Below, one piece after another: positions 38,951 through 47,868 of a stretch of 64,000 bases of DNA. The position numbers and the translations under genes are program-made. This DNA is from Sporosarcina sp. ANT_H38. GTDB lineage: Bacteria > Bacillota > Bacilli > Bacillales_A > Planococcaceae. Under the pieces are notes generated by a model. The model ran no database searches. It worked only from the letters and a program-made list of their open reading frames with translations, and was not told the DNA's origin. The stretch covers positions 1,674,001 through 1,738,000 of the forward strand of contig NZ_VOBC01000001.1 of NCBI RefSeq assembly GCF_008369195.1, read 5' to 3'. Positions within the stretch are counted from its first letter, which is position 1. Every line of letters starts with the position of its first letter.

Positions 38951-39877
38951 ATGGCTGACAAAAAAATTGTAGGTACATTCCAAAGTGAAACCCAAGTCTT
39001 GAATAAAATCGATGAGTTAAAAGCCCAAGGTTATACTGAAAATGAAATTTATATTGTGACAAATGACGCGGATACGTTATCCATTGTCCGAGGGGAAACA
39101 GATGTGGAGCTCCGGTCGCCGGAAGGAAATTGGATGGACAAGTTCCTTGCTTTTCTTAGCGGAGATGAACCCGTCAAAGGTGCTTTTACTAAAATGGGAT
39201 TCACCGAAGAAGAATCCAACCGTTATTTCGATGAAGTCAAAGCGGGTGGAATTCTACTCTACGTGGATCGGGAATTCGGCGATCTCTCTGGAAATCTAGA
39301 GACAGAATATCAAACAGGTTATACAGATCCTAACATCGGCTCTAATCTTGTCGTTGATGATTATGATAATCCGAATCTAGCAATGAACAGCAAAGGATTG
39401 AACACGGATGTAGAACGGGAAGAACGTCTACGATTGCATGAAGAGAAGCTCAATGTAGACAAAAAAAGATATCAGGCGGGTGAAGTGAACGTCAATAAGC
39501 GTGTTGTCAAAGATACGCAAACGGTTGAAGTGCCAGTAACCCGAGAAGAAGTGTACATTCAACGGCGTGCTGTAACTGACGAGACCGCTGCTGGAAAAGT
39601 GTTTGATGACGGCAAAAGCATTCATATTCCCGTTATGGAAGAGCGGGTTGAAGTGACAAAACGTCCTATCGTTAGTGAAGAAATTATCGTTGGTAAACGA
39701 GAAGTTCATGATACGGAAACGGTTAACGAAACTATGCGACGTGAAAAAGCGGATATCGATCGGTCGGATGGTGTACTTGATGACCATGACGGAACCGTCA
39801 ATGATTCACTAGAAACGAATCAATTTGAGAGCAATGAATTAGATTATGATCCTTTAAAAGAGCGTAATCGATTTTAA
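38951..39877 (+). CDS. YsnF/AvaK-type stress protein (YflT and DUF2382 domains)
   Basis: A cytoplasmic protein of 308 residues. Residues 5-100 are a YflT-like stress domain (KKIVGTFQSETQVLNKIDEL). Residues 145-275 are a DUF2382 domain with two repeats: LRLHEEKLNVDKKRYQAGEV and IHIPVMEERVEVTKRPIVSE. The linker and the tail are acidic. Its role in stress is known only by regulation; a sigma-B promoter lies 49 bases upstream, which supports that it is a general stress protein here too. An AGGAGG site precedes the ATG. Confidence 0.88.
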   Translation: MADKKIVGTFQSETQVLNKIDELKAQGYTENEIYIVTNDADTLSIVRGETDVELRSPEGNWMDKFLAFLSGDEPVKGAFTKMGFTEEESNRYFDEVKAGGILLYVDREFGDLSGNLETEYQTGYTDPNIGSNLVVDDYDNPNLAMNSKGLNTDVEREERLRLHEEKLNVDKKRYQAGEVNVNKRVVKDTQTVEVPVTREEVYIQRRAVTDETAAGKVFDDGKSIHIPVMEERVEVTKRPIVSEEIIVGKREVHDTETVNETMRREKADIDRSDGVLDDHDGTVNDSLETNQFESNELDYDPLKERNRF

Positions 39878-39885
39878 TAGTTTGA

Positions 39886-39932
39886 AAAGGAGCTTGCTTA
39901 AGTAGATCATCTACTTAAGCAAGCTCCTTTTT
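39886..39932. terminator. strong terminator after the YsnF-type gene
   Basis: A near-perfect 20-bp stem AAGGAGCTTGCTTAAGTAGA with its complement and a T run. The converging VOC gene ends 16 bases further, so it may serve both. Confidence 0.85.
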
Positions 39933-39947
39933 GGGGAGTGGCTTATA

Positions 39948-40343
39948 TCATTTTTTGGCATAGTTCAATTGCCAGGAGACACCGAATCTATCCCCTACCC
40001 AACCGAACTTTTCACTGACTGGCGTTGCAGAAAGCGACATAAGGACTTGTCCATCCTGTGATAGCTGTTCAAAAAGCCGATCAATCTCCTCTTCTGTGTC
40101 ACATGTTACAAACAGCGAAATAGATGGAGTGAATGTAAACTCGTGGTTGATGGTACTGTCAATGCACATGAACGTTTGTCCTTTAATTTTGAATGTGGCA
40201 TGCATGACTGTGCCGTTTTCATGGTGAAGTACATTAAGGATTTCCGATTGATCAAAAACGGATGTGTAGAAATTCATGGCATCTTGCGCATTTCCTTCAA
40301 ACATTAGAAACGTCGATATTTTTTGATCTGTAGTGCCCATCAT
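39948..40343 (-). CDS. VOC family protein (PhnB-like)
   Basis: A protein of 131 residues with the PhnB/3-demethylubiquinone-like VOC fold: ISTFLMFEGNAQDAMNFYTS at the start and GWVGDRFGVSWQLN at the end. Members of this subgroup often lack metal ligands and have no fixed activity. It is 22 bases downstream of exoA in the same direction and may be read with it. Confidence 0.82.
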   Translation of the reverse strand: MMGTTDQKISTFLMFEGNAQDAMNFYTSVFDQSEILNVLHHENGTVMHATFKIKGQTFMCIDSTINHEFTFTPSISLFVTCDTEEEIDRLFEQLSQDGQVLMSLSATPVSEKFGWVGDRFGVSWQLNYAKK

Positions 40344-40365
40344 TTATCTCCCCTAACATTTTTTC

Positions 40366-41121
40366 TTATAACTCAATTTCCAATACAATTGGACAATGGT
40401 CACTGCCGAGTATATGTGAATGGATAGCAGCATCTTTCAATAGTGGCTCTAGTTGATTGGAGGCGATGAAATAATCAATTCGCCACCCAATATTCCGCTC
40501 CCTCACCTTGCTCATGTATGACCACCAAGTATATGCTCCTTCTAGATTCGGATTGAAGTACCTATATGTATCGATGAATCCTTCCCCTAATAGCTCTGTC
40601 ATTTTGCCGCGTTCCTCACTAGTGAAGCCGGAATTGCCTATGTTCGATTTCACATTTCGTACATCTATTTCCTGGTGTGCGACATTTAAATCACCACATA
40701 AAATGACCGGTTTCACTTCATTTAGTTTCTTTAAGTATTCACGCATGTCATTTTCCCATTCCAAGCGAAAAGGCAATCGCGCCAAATCACGCTGTGAGTT
40801 CGGTGTATAGACATTCACCAAATAAAACTGCGGGAACTCCAGCGTAAGAATCCTACCTTCTCCTTCAGTTTCCAAATCCCCAACACCATATTTCACCATT
40901 AACGGTTTTTCTTTCGTAAATACAGCTGTTCCGGAGTACCCCTTCTTCAGCGCATAATTCCAATACTGATGATAACCATCTAATTGTAAATCGATTTGTC
41001 CTTCTTGCAATTTTACTTCCTGAACGCAGAAGATATCTGCATCCACTGATTCAAAGTATTCCAAGAAACCTTTGCCAACACATGCCCTTAATCCATTGAC
41101 ATTCCAAGAAATTAGTTTCAT
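40366..41121 (-). CDS. exoA: exodeoxyribonuclease III / AP endonuclease
   Basis: A protein of 251 residues with the EEP fold. Metal-binding Glu35 is in FCVQEVKLQEG, the catalytic Asp/Asn in LCGDLNVAHQEIDV, and the C-terminal His242 in GSDHCPI. It cuts DNA at abasic sites and has 3' exonuclease activity in base excision repair. It matches B. subtilis ExoA in size. Confidence 0.95.
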   Translation of the reverse strand: MKLISWNVNGLRACVGKGFLEYFESVDADIFCVQEVKLQEGQIDLQLDGYHQYWNYALKKGYSGTAVFTKEKPLMVKYGVGDLETEGEGRILTLEFPQFYLVNVYTPNSQRDLARLPFRLEWENDMREYLKKLNEVKPVILCGDLNVAHQEIDVRNVKSNIGNSGFTSEERGKMTELLGEGFIDTYRYFNPNLEGAYTWWSYMSKVRERNIGWRIDYFIASNQLEPLLKDAAIHSHILGSDHCPIVLEIEL

Positions 41122-41260
41122 TTGTATGTTAAACTCCTTTAGTTACTTCCTATTCCTATCATACCATAAAAGAACATACGTTCAACTTTTCACAATAGAG
41201 AATGGGATCACTCATTGCAAAAAAACTCTTAGAACGATTGCTCTACTATGCCTCCAACAT

Positions 41261-41662
41261 TTATAAATTCCATTTATTGAGGTTGCTCATTTCTTCTAAC
41301 AACCCTGCATGCGCAATAATATTCCATACTATAAAAGTGATAAAAGTAACTACATACACTATCACATACCATTTAAAGTTTTTTCTTTGTTTATCGGCTG
41401 AACGAATTAGTTCAGCAAACATCCCGATAAAAAGCGAGATTAGAATGATATCGGATTGCCATATATTATTCGCTGAATTAATGGGTAACATAACTTCTTG
41501 CAAGACTAATATTCCACTATCGTTATATATTGGAATATCGTATTTTTCCTTGTTAAAAAAACCTTCTTCAACAGTTATGAACGTTGAATTTTCCTCAAAA
41601 TTATAATTATAGCCAATTAAATTAAAATTAGTTAGTATAGTGAACATTAACAGTAGTATCAT
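41261..41662 (-). CDS. hypothetical membrane protein
   Basis: A protein of 133 residues from the first ATG, unrecognised. It has one helix at the N-terminus, an outside loop of about 50 residues (GYNYNFEENSTFITVEEGF), then two helices separated by RSADKQRKNFK. The first ATG has no ribosome binding site. A good GGAGG lies at 41721-41725, and seven bases after it an in-frame ATT (41711-41713) would add ILQPAKEIPPGIIFIPV. The true start may therefore be a rare ATT codon. No link to its neighbours is seen. Confidence 0.6.
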   Translation of the reverse strand: MILLLMFTILTNFNLIGYNYNFEENSTFITVEEGFFNKEKYDIPIYNDSGILVLQEVMLPINSANNIWQSDIILISLFIGMFAELIRSADKQRKNFKWYVIVYVVTFITFIVWNIIAHAGLLEEMSNLNKWNL

Positions 41663-41816
41663 TACTGGTATAAAAATGATGCCAGGCGGTATTTCCTTTG
41701 CAGGCTGTAGAATAACTATTCCTCCCTCGCAAAAACACTGTAGTTAGTTTATCTTATTCGCCAAAGCTATTGGAATGCCTTTATAATTGAAAATTTAAAT
41801 TGAATTCAATACAAAA

Positions 41817-41859
41817 TACCTGCACAACACACGTTAATAAATTGTGTGTTGTGCAGGTA
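41817..41859. repeat. perfect 16-bp inverted repeat
   Basis: Arms TACCTGCACAACACAC and its exact complement around an 11-base loop. There is no T run on either side. It lies between the unknown membrane protein and yhcN; function unclear. Confidence 0.65.
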
Positions 41860-41970
41860 ATAAGGGAATAACATAACATCAAATCGTACCCAATTAAAAA
41901 CCACAGGAAAAGGCTTTTCATTCTTTTTAAATTAGGCGCCTATTATAGAGAGTAACGTGCAAAATGATAA

Positions 41971-42480
41971 TTAATGAGCATCAGGGAAGACTCTCTTCAT
42001 TGCATCCGAAAACTCTTCAAAGAATCCTTCCACTGGTTTGTCTTCTCTGATTTTAGTTCCATATTCGTTCATTTGTTTTACAAAATCGGGGTTCATCGAT
42101 ACATAAACATTTTTAAAAGCAGCATTAGCCGACCTGACCTCATCCGCAATCTTATCCTCAGTTACTTCAGAACCATCCGCCCCTTCTTTCAGCACGACTG
42201 CCACATAAGCATTCGTGTCAGTTACGATGACGTTTGCGCTTTCAACTTCTTCCATTTCAACAATTTTATCCGCAACATCGTCTGCCACTTCCAGCTTTTG
42301 ATCACTCTCATCATTAACATTAGCGTCTGTTGTTGAATCATTGTTGGTTGTGTCATTTACATCCGTTTCTGTTTCCGTACCTACTGCATTGTCATTTACT
42401 TCTTCAGTATTTTTCGTTCCACATCCCATCAAAGAAAAAATGATGAGCATGGTGCCAAAAACTCGCAACATTTTAGTCAA
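41971..42480 (-). CDS. YhcN/YlaJ family sporulation lipoprotein
   Basis: A lipoprotein of 169 residues. The lipobox is SLMGC (Cys20); a Thr/Asn/Asp-rich linker (about 25-65) is followed by the YhcN/YlaJ domain with VADKIVEMEEVESANVIVTD and AYVAVVLKEG. Members lie in the inner membrane or coat of spores and affect germination or outgrowth. A sigma-G/F-type promoter precedes it, in line with forespore expression. A GGAGGG site precedes the ATG. Confidence 0.88.
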   Translation of the reverse strand: MTKMLRVFGTMLIIFSLMGCGTKNTEEVNDNAVGTETETDVNDTTNNDSTTDANVNDESDQKLEVADDVADKIVEMEEVESANVIVTDTNAYVAVVLKEGADGSEVTEDKIADEVRSANAAFKNVYVSMNPDFVKQMNEYGTKIREDKPVEGFFEEFSDAMKRVFPDAH

Positions 42481-42511
42481 TGAAAACCCTCCTTCAATTT
42501 ATCAGTGAGGA

Positions 42512-42540
42512 TAGTATGGTCGCTTTGTCTTTTTTTATGT
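42512..42540 (-). promoter_or_regulatory. candidate sigma-G/F promoter of the YhcN-type gene
   Basis: On the minus strand ACATA (42536-42540), a 17-base spacer and CATACTA (42512-42518). The -10 is a full match to the forespore consensus CATnnTA. Confidence 0.55.
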
Positions 42541-42564
42541 AAACATTTTAAAATTTGATGCCAA

Positions 42565-42601
42565 TTAAAAAATTCTCAAGCTGAAAAACTAGCTTGAGAA
42601 T
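42565..42601 (-). terminator. terminator after the DadA-type gene
   Basis: Arms ATTCTCAAGCT and AGCTTGAGAAT around an 8-base loop, followed by TTTTTTAATT on the minus strand. Confidence 0.8.
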
Positions 42602-42637
42602 GAAGTGATTTATAGTACTACGTTCAGGTGACTGTTA

Positions 42638-43756
42638 TTAAATTTTTATTGCACTAGCAACTTTATACAACTCAAGATCAATTTCAACCGGCTCATCCAT
42701 TGCCATTTTTGCTAGTTCTTTGCCTAGAATAGGTCCTACTGTTAATCCTGAAGCACCCAATCCATTCGCTAGTAGAAGTCCTTTTGCTCCTGGAACTGCT
42801 CCTATAATCGGGAGGAATCCGGGGGTAAATGGACGATAGCCAACACGCACCTCTGTAAAAGTACTGTCCTCTAGTCCTGGTGCGACCGCTAGGGCTTTAC
42901 CTAACACCTCATGCAACCCTCCAGCAGTAACGCGCATGTCAAACTGCTTATCATCTTCATGCGTTGCCCCAATAACTATTTTCCCATCGTCAAATGCAAG
43001 AATGTATTGGTCAGTTGGCGGCATAACGACTGGCCATTCGGCGGTTTGTGTATTTTCAAGTTGCAAATGGACGATTTGTGCTTTTTGAGCACTTACTTGC
43101 AGATGAATGCCTAGCGGCTCCACTAATTCTGCCGCCCATGCGCCGGCAGTGATAATGACTTTATCCGCTAAAAATTGACGGTCTTCTACTTGAACACCCT
43201 TGATGACATTGTCAGTAGCAATAAGCGTTGCAGACCCATGTACGAAGACCGCGCCATGCTTTTTAGCAGCACTGACCAACGCATTTCGCAAAGCACGCCC
43301 ATTGACACGTGCCGCTCCGCTAATTTTAATAGATTCATATTCCCTTGAAAGTGGAGGAAATAATTCTGATGTTTCAAGGGAATTCAGTTGACGTATATCA
43401 CCGATTTCAGGTGCATCATCTCGTCTTTTCATCGCACGTTCTTTCATTTCCTCTAGTTTGACAGCGTCCGTGTGCAAGCTGACCGCACCCACGATTCGGT
43501 ATCCCGTTTCTGTTTCCCCATCTTCTTCAAGCTGTTGGATGAGCGACGTATAATATGCTGCCCCGCCCTTCGCAAGTGCGTACCAGGCTTTATTTCTCCG
43601 TTGTGATAACCATGGACAGATGATTCCCGCTGCCGCATCTGTCGCCTGCCCCGCATCATGGCGATCAATCACTGTCACATCCACGCCTGATTTCGCCAAA
43701 TGGTATGCTGTCGAAGCTCCTAGAATTCCGGAACCGATGATAATAAATTTCTTCAT
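42638..43756 (-). CDS. FAD-dependent amino acid oxidase/dehydrogenase (DadA/ThiO type)
   Basis: A flavoprotein of 372 residues of the DAO fold. The FAD dinucleotide motif is FIIIGSGILGASTAYHLAKS at the N-terminus, and the C-terminal motif VGYRPFTPGFLPIIGAV with LLANGLGASGLTVGP closes the FAD site. It oxidises D-amino acids, glycine or sarcosine-like amines; the substrate is not certain. The ATG at 43756 with AGGTG upstream is preferred to one six codons earlier. It is downstream of the first ABC transporter copy but beyond its terminator. Confidence 0.85.
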   Translation of the reverse strand: MKKFIIIGSGILGASTAYHLAKSGVDVTVIDRHDAGQATDAAAGIICPWLSQRRNKAWYALAKGGAAYYTSLIQQLEEDGETETGYRIVGAVSLHTDAVKLEEMKERAMKRRDDAPEIGDIRQLNSLETSELFPPLSREYESIKISGAARVNGRALRNALVSAAKKHGAVFVHGSATLIATDNVIKGVQVEDRQFLADKVIITAGAWAAELVEPLGIHLQVSAQKAQIVHLQLENTQTAEWPVVMPPTDQYILAFDDGKIVIGATHEDDKQFDMRVTAGGLHEVLGKALAVAPGLEDSTFTEVRVGYRPFTPGFLPIIGAVPGAKGLLLANGLGASGLTVGPILGKELAKMAMDEPVEIDLELYKVASAIKI

Positions 43757-43892
43757 AATAAACACCTTTTCCAATTCGATTTTATTCTAATCATACCAGT
43801 TCTTACGATAAAGTTTGGCGAATCAACTTGGTTTTGTGGAATAAATACGTGGCTATCGTGATTTACCAGCGACTTTCCGCGATTTCATAAAA

Positions 43893-43925
43893 AACACCAC
43901 AACCTCGTCTTCAGGTTGTGGTGTC
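43893..43925 (-). terminator. terminator of ABC transporter copy 1
   Basis: Arms ACACCACAACCT and AGGTTGTGGTGT; TTTTTT follows on the minus strand, after the ATPase gene. Confidence 0.85.
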
Positions 43926-43940
43926 TCTTCCTTATTCACT

Positions 43941-44744
43941 TTACACAGACAACAACGCAGCATCACTCGTTAACTTTTCACCGCGAATGCGTTGGAATTC
44001 AGCCATTAGCTTTTCAATTGTCAACTGCTTCTTCTCTTCTGCTTCGACTTCTAAAATAATTTGCCCTTTATCCATCATAATAAGACGGTTTCCTAAATCC
44101 ATCGCTTGCTGCATATTATGTGTGACCATCAGCGTTGTCAACTGATCCTTTTCTACGAGTTGCTTCGTCAGATTCGTGATCAATTCCGCCCTCGATGGAT
44201 CTAGCGCAGCTGTATGTTCATCCAGCAGCAAAATCGATGGTTGGGTAAAAGTAGCCATTAACAAAGAAAGTGCTTGACGTTCTCCACCGGAAAGCATGCC
44301 CACCTTAGCGTTCAAACGATTTTCCAGATTCAAATGAAGTGTTTCAAGTGATTCCCGGAATAGTTCACGGCGTTTCTTGTGAACTCCCTTGCGTAATCCG
44401 CGTTTTTTGTTGCGCGAATAAGCCATTGCCAAATTTTCCTCAATCGTCATTGACGGGGCAGTTCCAGCCATCGGATCTTGGAATACCCTACCAATCATTA
44501 CTGAACGTTTATATTCGGGAAGTTTCACGACACTTTCCCCTGCTATTTCAATAACACCAAAATCAGGCGTTAGTGCACCAGAAATCATGTTCATCATTGT
44601 TGATTTACCTGCGCCATTACTGCCGATGACGGTAACAAAATCACCTTTTTTCAAATGCAAGTTGATTTGATCAAGCGCGATTTTTTCATCGGGAGTTGCT
44701 TCATTGAACACTTTATTAATCTGTTGGAGTTTCAACAATTGCAT
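43941..44744 (-). CDS. ABC transporter ATP-binding protein, copy 1 (TrpZ-like)
   Basis: An ATPase of 267 residues. Walker A is GSNGAGKST (41-49), the signature LSGGERQALSLL is near residue 152 and Walker B is ILLLDEHTAALDP. It powers the permease in the preceding gene; their frames overlap by 29 bases. The start has AAGGAGGG four bases before. This set (ATPase, BPD_transp_2-type permease, ABC_sub_bind-type binding protein) is the architecture of the tryptophan (TrpXYZ) and tyrosine transporters of other Firmicutes. Copy 2 is at 60575-61372. Confidence 0.9.
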   Translation of the reverse strand: MQLLKLQQINKVFNEATPDEKIALDQINLHLKKGDFVTVIGSNGAGKSTMMNMISGALTPDFGVIEIAGESVVKLPEYKRSVMIGRVFQDPMAGTAPSMTIEENLAMAYSRNKKRGLRKGVHKKRRELFRESLETLHLNLENRLNAKVGMLSGGERQALSLLMATFTQPSILLLDEHTAALDPSRAELITNLTKQLVEKDQLTTLMVTHNMQQAMDLGNRLIMMDKGQIILEVEAEEKKQLTIEKLMAEFQRIRGEKLTSDAALLSV

Positions 44745-45765
44745 TTCCCTCCTTTTTCAACACATGATCGTAAGCAGATAACCGTTCAGCATGACGTTTC
44801 GCTTTTCTTCTACTTTCCCGTCTTTTATCAAAGTACTGCGGCAAAATAAGTGCAGCTATAACGATAACGGCAGTGATTAACTTCATATCTCCCGTATCGA
44901 GAAAATCTACTCGGAGTGCCAAACCCAATACGATTCGATAAATAATAGCACCCGCAATAACTGCAAGCGTTGTTCTCATTATCGTTTTTGTACCAAAAAT
45001 TGCTTCACCGATTATTACTGAAGCTAGTCCGATAATAATCATTCCGATCCCCATACCTATATCAGAAAACTTCGAGTACTGAGCAATCAATGCACCAGAA
45101 AAAGCGACAAGTGCATTAGAAAGGCCTAACCCCAGAATTACAAGCGTATCGGTATTCGCCGAGAAGCTACGAATCATCTTCTTATTGTCACCGGTTGCTC
45201 GTATTGCGAGCCCGATTTCAGTTTGTAAGAACCAATCCACAACGACTTTAATAATAAACGTAGCGACAATCATTAAAAATAGAGTTCCCCATGTTGAAGG
45301 CAAATACTGAAAACCAAGCATGCCGAAAAATTGATTAATGGCATTATCAATGCCAAGTGTACTCCAAAACGCATGGAATTTACTAAACAACGTTTCCGCA
45401 TTTAATAGTGGAATATTTGGGCGTCCCACTGAAGTTTCCGACGTTAGGCCCATAATCCTTAAATTGATAGAGTACAGGGCAATCATCATCAAAATTCCTG
45501 CAAGTAATGGATTAATCTTTCCTTTAGTATGTAATAGACCCGTAACACAACCCGCGATAAATCCAATGACTATCGCTACTCCCGTTGCGAATAGCGGATG
45601 ATAGCCAAAAATAATCATTGCAGCTGCAACCGATGCCCCAGTTACAAAACTTCCGTCAACCGTTAAATCTGGAAAATCCAACACTCGGAATGTGATGTAC
45701 ACTCCAAGCGCCATAATTGCATAGATGATCCCTTGCTCCACAGAGCCAAAAATAGCACTAAACAT
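44716..45765 (-). CDS. ABC transporter permease, copy 1 (TrpY-like)
   Basis: A membrane protein of 349 residues with about nine helices of the branched-chain amino acid permease type. Family stretches: RVLDFPDLTVDGSFVTGA, LLHTKGKINPLLAGILMM and TEIGLAIRATGDNKKMIRSF. The C-terminal tail of about 35 residues is basic. It lies between binding protein and ATPase. It is highly similar to copy 2 at 61359-62399. Confidence 0.9.
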   Translation of the reverse strand: MFSAIFGSVEQGIIYAIMALGVYITFRVLDFPDLTVDGSFVTGASVAAAMIIFGYHPLFATGVAIVIGFIAGCVTGLLHTKGKINPLLAGILMMIALYSINLRIMGLTSETSVGRPNIPLLNAETLFSKFHAFWSTLGIDNAINQFFGMLGFQYLPSTWGTLFLMIVATFIIKVVVDWFLQTEIGLAIRATGDNKKMIRSFSANTDTLVILGLGLSNALVAFSGALIAQYSKFSDIGMGIGMIIIGLASVIIGEAIFGTKTIMRTTLAVIAGAIIYRIVLGLALRVDFLDTGDMKLITAVIVIAALILPQYFDKRRESRRKAKRHAERLSAYDHVLKKEGNAIVETPTD

Positions 45766-45783
45766 ATAGAATCATCCCCTAAC

Positions 45784-46800
45784 TCATTCGCTAAATTTTG
45801 CTTTCCATTCGTCCTTAATATCAAGTTCGATTGCAGTAGCTGCGTCTTCGTTCATGATAAGTTTCAAGTTTTGTGGAATTTGCACAGGTAAAGTAGCTGG
45901 TTGGCTTTCACCTTTTAGAACTTTAACGGCCATTTGACCTGCTTCATAGCCGATATCATAATACTCGAATCCATATGCCGCTAAGCCGCCACGTTTTACA
46001 GAGTCGAATTCTGCAACCATCATTGGAATCTTATTGTCATTTGCGACTGATACGACAGACTCAAGTGCAGAGACAACTGTGTTGTCTGTAATGATATAGA
46101 ACGCATCTACTTTACCAATTAATGATTCTGCAGCCTGTTTAACGTCAGCTGAAGTTGCCACTGATGCCTCCACTACATTCATATCCATACCTTTTAACAA
46201 TTCTTTAACTGCATCAACTTGAGAACGAGAGTTCTGCTCACCAGAGTTAAATACCATTCCAACATTTTTTGCTCCAAGCTCTTCTTTTAGAAACTTCATC
46301 GTACTTGGTATCGCGTCAGGATGATTGTCAATAGTACCTGTGACATTTCCACCTGGATTTTCATGCGTTGCTACCAGTTCAGCGCTTACAGCATCAGTAA
46401 CTGACGTAAAAATAATTGGAATTTCTTGCGTTACACTAGCTGCAGCCTGTGCACTAGGTGTTGAATTCGCGAAAATCAAATCAACGCCTGTGCTCACAAG
46501 GTTATTCGCTATCGTTGTATTCGCACTGTTATCGTTCTGTGCATTTTGCACATCATATTCTACTTCAAGACCTGCATCTTCAATGGCCTTTTTAAAACCA
46601 TCAAAAGCAGCATTCAAAGATGGATGCTCAACAATTTGTGTCACACCAATTTTATATTTCGTCGTTTCTTCATTAGGTTCTGTTCCTTTTTCGTTATTTG
46701 ACAGTTTGGTTGCATTATCAGCTTTTTCTCCTCCACATGCCGCAAGTATGAACATAACGCTGAATATTGCTACTGCATACATTACCAAATTACTTTTCAT
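45784..46800 (-). CDS. ABC substrate-binding lipoprotein, copy 1 (TrpX-like)
   Basis: A lipoprotein of 338 residues from the ATG at 46800 (GGGGGAA upstream; a longer frame of 40 more codons has no site). The lipobox is ILAAC (Cys22). The ABC_sub_bind fold begins KYKIGVTQIVEHPSLNAAFD; the ligand cleft includes ANSTPSAQA, IIFTSVTDAV and VFNSGEQNS. Relatives bind tryptophan or tyrosine. Two paralogues lie at 51144-52133 and 62418-63401. A TTGACT-17-TATTGT promoter and a cre site are upstream. Confidence 0.9.
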   Translation of the reverse strand: MKSNLVMYAVAIFSVMFILAACGGEKADNATKLSNNEKGTEPNEETTKYKIGVTQIVEHPSLNAAFDGFKKAIEDAGLEVEYDVQNAQNDNSANTTIANNLVSTGVDLIFANSTPSAQAAASVTQEIPIIFTSVTDAVSAELVATHENPGGNVTGTIDNHPDAIPSTMKFLKEELGAKNVGMVFNSGEQNSRSQVDAVKELLKGMDMNVVEASVATSADVKQAAESLIGKVDAFYIITDNTVVSALESVVSVANDNKIPMMVAEFDSVKRGGLAAYGFEYYDIGYEAGQMAVKVLKGESQPATLPVQIPQNLKLIMNEDAATAIELDIKDEWKAKFSE

Positions 46801-46867
46801 TTCTATTCCCCCTTTTTTCATTATCGCCTTCTCTATAGAAACACTTTTGCGACGATAATTATTCGTA

Positions 46868-46896
46868 ACAATACACTGTTTGTAAATGTTAGTCAA
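46868..46896 (-). promoter_or_regulatory. sigma-A promoter of ABC copy 1
   Basis: TTGACT (46891-46896), a 17-base spacer ending CAGTG, and TATTGT (46868-46873) on the minus strand. The orphan binding protein gene has the same arrangement at 52205-52233. Confidence 0.6.
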
Positions 46897-46919
46897 CGGA
46901 ATTTTAATTATTCTAAACA

Positions 46920-46933
46920 TTAAAGCGCTTACA
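46920..46933 (-). promoter_or_regulatory. cre-like site upstream of ABC copy 1
   Basis: TGTAAGCGCTTTAA on the minus strand, one base from the strong cre TGTAAGCGCTTTCA. Its centre is about 65 bases upstream of the predicted transcription start, a place where CcpA can activate rather than block. Confidence 0.55.
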
Positions 46934-47029
46934 ATTTCAGAATTACATATTTATTCCCCTAAATCCTAACAATTAAATTTCGTTACTAAACACATAGTAT
47001 CTAAATTGTCATTTAGCACCATTTTAAAC

Positions 47030-47069
47030 AAAAAAACGACCAACCTCGGTTTCAGGAGTTGATCGTTTT
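47030..47069 (-). terminator. terminator of the Spo0E-like gene
   Basis: Arms AAACGACCAAC (47034-47044) and GTTGATCGTTT (47058-47068) with seven T on the minus strand. It lies 56 bases after the Spo0E-like stop. Confidence 0.75.
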
Positions 47070-47124
47070 CTTATTCTCACTAATAGGATAAACCCTTATT
47101 TACAATTGGCAGCTTTTCTGTTGA

Positions 47125-47289
47125 TTACGAAACTTTTTCATGATATTCATTGATTAATCTATCTAATTCTTGACTACATTCCACTACCAAAGGATGCGTA
47201 AATCCGAAAGTTTTTGCCCGTCTATACATAACTTTTCTCTTAATTCCAATTTGAAGCAACAACGCTTTTTCATCCCATAGCCTTTTCAC
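47125..47289 (-). CDS. Spo0E-like aspartyl-phosphate phosphatase
   Basis: A small protein of 54 residues from a GTG start (47287-47289) with GGAGG eight bases upstream. The family signature SQELDRLINEY is at residues 39-49. Spo0E-like proteins are two-helix phosphatases that remove phosphate from Spo0A and so delay sporulation. Only the C-terminal half carries the motif; the basic N-terminal half (IKRKVMYRRAKTFG) is common in this group. It has its own terminator and stands alone. The short length and GTG start make it easy to miss. Confidence 0.8.
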   Translation of the reverse strand: MKRLWDEKALLLQIGIKRKVMYRRAKTFGFTHPLVVECSQELDRLINEYHEKVS

Positions 47290-47868
47290 AAATCTTCCTC
47301 CATATGATATATTCAGCTTCCATTTATGTGGCCTTCATCTAGTAAGTACAGAAGCAACTATTACATCGTACAACATTCTGTTCGAGAAAAATGTCGTATT
47401 AAGGGAAAATTATACTAATTCACAAATTTGTCATAAATCGCAGGAATATAAGTCGAAACTCTTGATTCTTGTGGATTCCAATACGCTTTTAATTAGAGTT
47501 AGCTAAATTTTATAACCTTTCACAGAACAATTTCACTTCAAATTCGTTGGAATACCTAGAATACAATCAGTCACTACCAGAGCGATACAGGTTAATAACG
47601 ACGCATTACATTTTTCAAGTGCAATTGGCTGTGTCGACCGTCAGTATTTAACAATCGTCAATAATAACAGTTTGTGTAATTGAATAAGCAATAATTTTTC
47701 CGCTTGCACCTCATTCACAAGGAAAAGTAAAAAGCATAGTTAATCATATATCATGCTTATTTCGTCTTGAATGTTTCCTCACAATTAATGATTTGCAAAA
47801 ATACGGATTAAAATCGTTTTTTAAGCCATATTAAAAAGGAACATATTTGTTGAAATGGAGGGTTTTTT
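47290..47868. other. intergenic stretch with no recognised feature
   Basis: This 579-base AT-rich region should hold the promoters of the Spo0E-like gene and of the small gene at 47869. I see no further open frame with a ribosome binding site and no clear hairpin. Confidence 0.4.

Noticed and set aside
46801..47124. T-box or amino acid riboswitch leader upstream of transporter copy 1
   Set aside because: The hairpin with T run at 47030-47069 is explained as the terminator of the Spo0E-like gene, and no T-box TGGNACC motif was seen.
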